From the NCBI RefSeq assembly GCF_016464625.1, contig NZ_JAEAGO010000004.1, positions 62,001 to 126,000 of the forward strand: 64,000 bases of DNA. Reading direction: 5' to 3'. The stretch is from Penaeicola halotolerans (GTDB lineage: Bacteria; Bacteroidota; Bacteroidia; Cytophagales; Cyclobacteriaceae). Below are positions 59,821 to 64,000 of the stretch, piece after piece; positions within the stretch are counted from its first letter, which is position 1, and every line of letters begins with the position of its first letter. A program made the position numbers and the translations under genes. The notes beneath the pieces are model-generated. The model was not told where the DNA came from and did not search any database. It worked only from the letters and a program-made list of their open reading frames with translations.

Positions 59821-60009
59821 ATGAACATAAAGCAGTTTGTAGTAGATTCCATCGATGAGATGAGAAACAAGGTGACTTGGACACCTTTTAGAGAATTGCA
59901 AGGAAGTGCAACTCTAGTACTAGTGGCATCCTTGATCTTTGCTTTGTTGATCTTTGTGATTGACTTAGGCTTTGAGAATATGCTGACATGGTTTTATAAT
60001 GCATTTTAA
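59821..60009 (+). CDS. secE: Preprotein translocase subunit SecE
   Basis: SecE is the small essential membrane subunit of the SecYEG protein channel. The 62-residue protein has the amphipathic helix region VDSIDEMRNKVTWTPFREL and one transmembrane helix (about 32-53, TLVLVASLIFALLIFVIDL), the minimal single-span form common outside Proteobacteria. It lies between tRNA-Trp and nusG, the usual place. Confidence 0.96.
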   Translation: MNIKQFVVDSIDEMRNKVTWTPFRELQGSATLVLVASLIFALLIFVIDLGFENMLTWFYNAF

Positions 60010-60027
60010 CTAGAATTTGAATCACTG

Positions 60028-60585
60028 ATGGCTGAACATAAATGGTACGTGCTTAGGGTGGTAGCCGGGCAAGAGAAAAAAGCAAAAACTTATCTTGATA
60101 ATGAGATAACTCGAGCTAATCTGTCAGACTTTATCCCTGAAGTATTGATCCCATCTGAGAAAGTGTATGAGATGCGCAATGGCAAAAAGCGTGTGAGAGA
60201 GAGAAATTTCTTTCCAGGCTATGTCTTAGTGTCTGCTGATCTTTCAAATGGTGAAGCTAATCACGTGATTACAAGTATACCCGGTGTGATCGGATTTCTC
60301 GGTTCAAACAACGGGGGGGCTTCCAAAACCCCCGAGCCATTACGCCAATCAGAAGTTAACAGAATCTTAGGACGAGTTGAGGAGATTGATGAGTTTGACG
60401 ATAAACTCGAGACGCCATTTATAGTTGGAGAGACCGTTAAGGTAATGGACGGTCCCTTTAGTGGCTTTACTGGGACAATTGAAGAGGTGTTTGAAGATAA
60501 GAAGAAACTTAATGTTATGGTTAAGATCTTCGGTCGTAACACACCTGTCGAATTAAATTTCATGCAAGTAGAAAAAACTGAATAA
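60028..60585 (+). CDS. nusG: Transcription termination/antitermination factor NusG
   Basis: NusG binds RNA polymerase and links it to Rho or the ribosome. The 185-residue protein begins [22 protein letters not shown]-like with the NGN domain (including FFPGYVLV) and ends with a KOW domain ([18 protein letters not shown]). A G7 run and a nearby C5 run (60313-60332) in the middle code for the linker [13 protein letters not shown] and can fold into a hairpin in the message. It is followed after 2 bases by rplK. Confidence 0.97.
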   Translation: MAEHKWYVLRVVAGQEKKAKTYLDNEITRANLSDFIPEVLIPSEKVYEMRNGKKRVRERNFFPGYVLVSADLSNGEANHVITSIPGVIGFLGSNNGGASKTPEPLRQSEVNRILGRVEEIDEFDDKLETPFIVGETVKVMDGPFSGFTGTIEEVFEDKKKLNVMVKIFGRNTPVELNFMQVEKTE

Positions 60586-60587
60586 CA

Positions 60588-61031
60588 ATGGCTAAGGAAA
60601 TTAGTGGTTATCTGAAATTACAGGTAAAAGGTGGCCAGGCAAACCCTTCACCTCCAGTCGGTCCGGCTTTAGGTTCTAAGGGTCTGAACATCATGGAGTT
60701 CTGCAAGCAGTTTAATGCTAGAACTCAAGAGAAAAATGGTCAGATACTTCCTGTTCTAATCACCATTTATTCTGACAAGTCTTTTGACTTCGTAGTAAAA
60801 ACTCCTCCAGCACCAATCATGCTGATGGATGCTGCCAAGTTGAAGGGTGGTTCTGCGGAGCCAAACAGAAAGAAAGTTGGTTCGGTTACTTGGGATCAGG
60901 TAAAAGAGATCGCAGAAGTTAAAATGCCTGACTTGAATGCCTTCAAAATCGAGTCTGCTATGAAAATGGTAGCTGGAACGGCTAGAAGTATGGGTATAAC
61001 TGTAACTGGTAAAGCTCCTTGGGAGAATTAA
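60588..61031 (+). CDS. rplK: 50S ribosomal protein L11
   Basis: L11 forms the GTPase-associated centre with 23S rRNA. The 147-residue protein starts [19 protein letters not shown] and contains the [20 protein letters not shown] block and the C-terminal [15 protein letters not shown]. Its stop is 11 bases before the chosen rplA start. Confidence 0.98.
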   Translation: MAKEISGYLKLQVKGGQANPSPPVGPALGSKGLNIMEFCKQFNARTQEKNGQILPVLITIYSDKSFDFVVKTPPAPIMLMDAAKLKGGSAEPNRKKVGSVTWDQVKEIAEVKMPDLNAFKIESAMKMVAGTARSMGITVTGKAPWEN

Positions 61032-61042
61032 TTAGAAAAGAG

Positions 61043-61741
61043 ATGGCGAAACTGACTAAAAAAATGAAAGAAGCGCTTTCGAAGTATGATGCTACGCAGC
61101 AGTACTCTCTAGAAGCGGCTTCTAAGCTAGTTAAGGAAATCACTAATGCTAAATTTGATGCTTCCGTAGATATTGACATCCGTTTGGGTGTAGATCCACG
61201 TAAAGCTGATCAAATGGTCAGAGGTGTTGTAGCGCTTCCTCATGGAACAGGTAAAGATGTAAGAGTACTTGTACTTTGCACTCCTGACAAAGAGCAAGAG
61301 GCTAAGGATGCTGGTGCTGACCACGTAGGATTAGATGACTATATAACTAAGATAGAGGGTGGATGGACAGACATTGATGTCATCATTACTATGCCAAACG
61401 TGATGGCGAAAGTCGGTCGTTTAGGTAAAGTATTGGGTCCAAGAGGCTTGATGCCTAACCCTAAATCAGGTACTGTAACGCTAGATGTAGCTAAGGCAGT
61501 GAAAGATGTGAAAGCAGGTAAAATTGATTTCAAAGTAGATAAATTTGGTATCATTCATACTAGTGTAGGTAAGGCATCTTTCTCTCCAGAGAAGATTCTT
61601 GATAACGCTAACGAGGTGATTCAAACAATCTCTAAGTTGAAGCCAGCATCTGCGAAAGGTACTTACTTTAAGAGCATTACCCTATCGAGCACAATGTCTC
61701 CAGGGATTGCAATTGACAAAACCAGTATTCAAGGTATTTAA
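61043..61741 (+). CDS. rplA: 50S ribosomal protein L1
   Basis: L1 forms the stalk that guides E-site tRNA release and often represses its own operon. The ATG giving [12 protein letters not shown] is chosen; eight extra codons of the open frame overlap rplK and are not part of the family. The 232-residue protein shows the [29 protein letters not shown] and [11 protein letters not shown] blocks. It is followed after 2 bases by rplJ. Confidence 0.98.
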   Translation: MAKLTKKMKEALSKYDATQQYSLEAASKLVKEITNAKFDASVDIDIRLGVDPRKADQMVRGVVALPHGTGKDVRVLVLCTPDKEQEAKDAGADHVGLDDYITKIEGGWTDIDVIITMPNVMAKVGRLGKVLGPRGLMPNPKSGTVTLDVAKAVKDVKAGKIDFKVDKFGIIHTSVGKASFSPEKILDNANEVIQTISKLKPASAKGTYFKSITLSSTMSPGIAIDKTSIQGI

Positions 61742-61743
61742 TC

Positions 61744-62274
61744 ATGACTAGAGAAGAGAAAAAAGTAATAATAGACAGTCTTACCGAGAAGCTTAAAGTA
61801 ACACCTTATTTCTACATTACTGATGCTTCTGGTTTTTCAGTTGCTCAGGTAAATGCCTTCAGACAAGTTTGCTATGACAAAGGTGTCGAGTATAAAGTGT
61901 ACAAAAATACGCTTATCAAAAAGGCATTAGAAAATCTAGAAACGGATTACACTGCATTTGCAGATGAGGCGCTTAAAGGTTTCTCAGGTATCATGTTTTC
62001 ACAGGAAGTAGCAAATCTTCCAGCAAAAGTTTTAAAGGATTTTAGAAAAGCAAACGGTAAATTAAACAAGCCAACGCTTAAAGGTGCTTCAATTGATTCA
62101 GCTTTATTCATTGGTGACAATAATTTGGATATGCTATCTACGCTTAAGTCTCGTGAAGAGCTTATCGGAGATATCATCGGATTGCTACAGTCTCCAGCTA
62201 AAAATGTGGTATCTGCTCTTCAGAGTGGTCAGCATATCTTGGCAGGAGTTGTTAAAACCCTTTCAGAAAAATAA
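61744..62274 (+). CDS. rplJ: 50S ribosomal protein L10
   Basis: L10 is the base of the ribosomal stalk that binds L7/L12 dimers. The 176-residue protein starts MTREEKKVIIDSLTEKL with the rRNA-binding region (FRQVCYDKGVEYKVYKNTLIKKAL) and a C-terminal helix for L7/L12 binding. It lies between rplA and rplL in the usual order. Confidence 0.97.
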   Translation: MTREEKKVIIDSLTEKLKVTPYFYITDASGFSVAQVNAFRQVCYDKGVEYKVYKNTLIKKALENLETDYTAFADEALKGFSGIMFSQEVANLPAKVLKDFRKANGKLNKPTLKGASIDSALFIGDNNLDMLSTLKSREELIGDIIGLLQSPAKNVVSALQSGQHILAGVVKTLSEK

Positions 62275-62316
62275 TCAATCAGTTAAAAAAATCAATCAAT
62301 TAAAATTTCTAATAAA

Positions 62317-62694
62317 ATGGCAGATCTTAAAGCATTCGCTGAGCAGTTAGTAAATCTTTCAGTAAAAGATGTAAATGAACTAGCTGCAATTTTGAAAGAA
62401 GAGTACGGTATTGAGCCTGCAGCTGCTGCTGCTGCTCCAGCAGCTGTAGCCGGTGGTGGTGACGTTGCTGCTGCTGAAGAGAAAACTTCTTTCGATGTTA
62501 TCCTTAAAGCTGCAGGTGGTCAGAAACTTGCTGTCGTGAAACTTGTTAAAGAACTTACAGGCCTAGGCTTGAAAGAAGCTAAAGACGTAGTTGACGGAGC
62601 TCCTAAAGCAGTAAAAGAAGGAGTAGGTAAAGACGAAGCTGAAGCACTTAAGAAGCAGCTTGAAGAAGCAGGTGCTGAAGTAGAATTGAAATAA
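62317..62694 (+). CDS. rplL: 50S ribosomal protein L7/L12
   Basis: L7/L12 is the multi-copy stalk protein that recruits translation GTPases. The 125-residue protein has an N-terminal dimer domain, an Ala-Gly-rich hinge (about 36-55) and a C-terminal domain with [20 protein letters not shown] and [16 protein letters not shown]. It is followed by hairpins that may tune expression of rpoB. Confidence 0.98.
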   Translation: MADLKAFAEQLVNLSVKDVNELAAILKEEYGIEPAAAAAAPAAVAGGGDVAAAEEKTSFDVILKAAGGQKLAVVKLVKELTGLGLKEAKDVVDGAPKAVKEGVGKDEAEALKKQLEEAGAEVELK

Positions 62695-62704
62695 ATCTAG
62701 TAGG

Positions 62705-62768
62705 CCATTTGCCATATTTTAGCAAATGGTTTACTGATATTAGACCTGGCAATTGAGTCAGGTCTTTT
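62705..62768 (+). terminator. Attenuator-like double hairpin between rplL and rpoB
   Basis: CCATTTGC/GCAAATGG (62705-62712 and 62722-62729) forms an 8-bp stem. AGACCTG/CAGGTCT (62742-62748 and 62759-62765) forms a 7-bp stem followed by TTT. The second looks like a weak terminator and may reduce read-through into rpoB, as known for E. coli rplL-rpoB. Confidence 0.6.
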
Positions 62769-62805
62769 CCTGTTTGTACATGTCTTAATTATTGTACAAT
62801 TCAAA

Positions 62806-62819
62806 GCGAATATATTCGC
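62806..62819. repeat. Perfect 14-base palindrome upstream of rpoB
   Basis: GCGAATATATTCGC is a perfect palindrome 41 bases before the rpoB start codon. It could be a hairpin or a protein site. Two copies of TTGTACA lie just upstream (62774-62780 and 62792-62798). Confidence 0.55.
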
Positions 62820-62860
62820 ATTTTGATAAAAAATTATCTTCAATCTAAATATACACGGCC

Positions 62861-64000
62861 TTGGCTATCCAAAATCAAACAGGCAGAATTAATTTCTCGT
62901 CAATCAAGGTAGTTAAAGATTATCCGGATTTCCTTGATATCCAACTCCAGTCATTTCAGGATTTTTTCCAATTGGAAACTCCTGCGGAGAAAAGAACCCA
63001 AGATGGTTTGTTCAAGGTTTTTTCTGAAAACTTCCCGATTTCAGATTCCAGAGAAAACTTCGAATTATCATTTATAGACTACACTGTAGATCCTCCTAAA
63101 TACTCAGTAGAAGAGTGTATTGATAGAGGACTTACTTATGCAGTGCCGCTCAAGGCAAAGCTTAGACTAGTCTGCAATGATAGTGATAACGAAGACTTCG
63201 AAACTATTGAGCAAGAGGTATTTTTAGGTAATATCCCTTACATGACCGAAAAAGGCTCATTTGTAATCAATGGTGCTGAAAGAGTCATCGTTTCTCAATT
63301 ACATAGATCTCCAGGTGTATTTTTCGCGCAAAGCAAGCATACAAATGGGACGAAGCTATATTCAGCTAGGATTATCCCTTTCAAAGGTTCTTGGATTGAG
63401 TTTGCTACAGACATCAACAATGTCATGTATGCCTACATCGATCGTAAGAAGAAGTTTCCGGTAACTACACTCCTAAGAGCTATAGGATATGGTAGTGATA
63501 AGGATATCTTAGATCTATTTGGTCTATCAGAAGAGGTAGATGCTACAAAATCGAAATTAAAAAATGTAGTCGGTAGAAAGCTAGCTGCTAGAGTCCTTAA
63601 GACTTGGGTGGAAGATTTCGTGGATGAGGATACTGGAGAAGTAATCTCTATACCTAGAAATGAAATCTTGCTAGAAAGAGATTCTATTTTGACTGCCGAA
63701 GATATAGAATTGATATTGGAATCAGGCTCTAAGTCTATCATCTTGCATAGAGAAGATGTCAACATAGCTGATTACTCTATCATATATAATACGCTTCAAA
63801 AAGATAATTCAAACTCTGAAAAAGAAGCGGTAGAACAAATCTACAGACAACTAAGAAATACAGAAGCTCCAGATGAGTCTACAGCTCGTGAAGTTATTCA
63901 CGGATTGTTCTTCTCTGATAAGCGTTATGATCTTGGTGAAGTAGGTAGATATCGTATCAACAAAAAGCTAGGCCTTGATATTGATGCCCTCAAAATCGTC
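62861..64000 (+). CDS. rpoB: RNA polymerase beta subunit, N-terminal part (cut by window edge), TTG start
   Basis: RpoB forms most of the RNA polymerase catalytic cleft. The first 380 codons are present and run off the right edge. The likely start is a TTG at 62861 giving (M)[16 protein letters not shown]. Upstream in frame there are only four codons (ATA TAC ACG GCC) before a TAA, with no ATG or GTG. The N-terminal blocks [19 protein letters not shown] and [10 protein letters not shown], and the [19 protein letters not shown] and [12 protein letters not shown] motifs, are classic for RpoB. The rifampicin region lies outside. The upstream intergenic DNA holds two hairpins and a palindrome. 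Confidence 0.95.
   Translation, partial: MAIQNQTGRINFSSIKVVKDYPDFLDIQLQSFQDFFQLETPAEKRTQDGLFKVFSENFPISDSRENFELSFIDYTVDPPKYSVEECIDRGLTYAVPLKAKLRLVCNDSDNEDFETIEQEVFLGNIPYMTEKGSFVINGAERVIVSQLHRSPGVFFAQSKHTNGTKLYSARIIPFKGSWIEFATDINNVMYAYIDRKKKFPVTTLLRAIGYGSDKDILDLFGLSEEVDATKSKLKNVVGRKLAARVLKTWVEDFVDEDTGEVISIPRNEILLERDSILTAEDIELILESGSKSIILHREDVNIADYSIIYNTLQKDNSNSEKEAVEQIYRQLRNTEAPDESTAREVIHGLFFSDKRYDLGEVGRYRINKKLGLDIDALKIV

Noticed and set aside
59614-59901. Minus-strand open frame across the tRNA-Trp region
   Set aside because: It runs antisense to the tuf terminator, tRNA-Trp and secE and has no protein-like features.
62084-62350. 88-codon frame inside rplJ and the rplL start
   Set aside because: It is an out-of-frame shadow of rplJ.
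1-64000. Search for CRISPR arrays, prophage, insertion sequences, integrons and toxin-antitoxin or defence systems
   Set aside because: No spaced direct-repeat arrays, transposase, integrase, phage structural or recognisable defence genes are visible; the MORN/YwqK-like protein is secreted and has no toxin partner.

Overview
The window looks like ordinary chromosomal backbone from a member of the Bacteroidota, most likely a Cytophagales-type marine or soil bacterium. The support is as follows: promoters of the TTTG / TAnnTTTG type used by the Bacteroidota housekeeping sigma factor lie ahead of rplU, tRNA-Tyr and tRNA-Trp; several families are typical of the phylum (DUF4254, DUF4290, DUF4199, DUF3078, DUF5686, a PF10108-type exonuclease); Shine-Dalgarno sequences are weak; and base composition is AT-rich. 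I see no phage, transposase, integrase, CRISPR array or plasmid gene. The species cannot be named from the sequence.

Layout. 1-322 is the end of a glutaminase gene. 372-8178 is a minus-strand block: a lipoprotein peptidase, then a very tight operon aspC, DUF4254, GT9 glycosyltransferase, TrkH K+ transporter, mnmH, selD. 8335-15353 holds a MORN-like secreted protein, yraN, then lipB, an unknown gene, a DEDDy exonuclease, rnr, a polyprenyl synthase and a rhomboid protease. 15432-16049 is rplU-rpmA. 16507-19913 is a eukaryote-like class I ribonucleotide reductase (nrdB, nrdA). 20067-24315 carries a dihydroorotase homologue that has lost its metal ligands, two DUF4199 membrane proteins and two GT2 glycosyltransferases, meeting a zinc-ribbon methyltransferase. 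25255-29445 is an adaptor / MacB-type permease / TolC export operon with no ATPase gene.

29495-33318 holds fabG, lpdA and an ECF sigma / RskA-type anti-sigma pair that both start with TTG. 33395-43078 is a mix of housekeeping and envelope genes (GDPD, threonine aldolase, TetR, EamA, rarA, nitroreductase, nuclease-like, DUF3078, transglutaminase-like). 43119-48385 holds murA (with Asp in place of the fosfomycin-target Cys), DUF4290, a UvrD/PcrA helicase and an LpxL-like acyltransferase. 48524-50560 is a SigR/RsrA-like sigma and thiol anti-sigma pair with gmk and nadD. 50687-57860 has DUF5686, frr-pyrH, a biotin carrier protein and an M1 aminopeptidase.

57925-64000 is the classic translation/transcription cluster: tRNA-Tyr, tRNA-Gly, tRNA-Thr, tuf, tRNA-Trp, secE, nusG, rplK, rplA, rplJ, rplL and the first 380 codons of rpoB, which appears to start with TTG. 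I found no clearly new multi-gene system. The best leads are the SigR/RsrA-like redox pair with a substituted zinc-ligand position, the ligand-less dihydroorotase next to membrane and glycosyltransferase genes, the C-to-D MurA, the ATPase-less export operon and several regulatory repeats.
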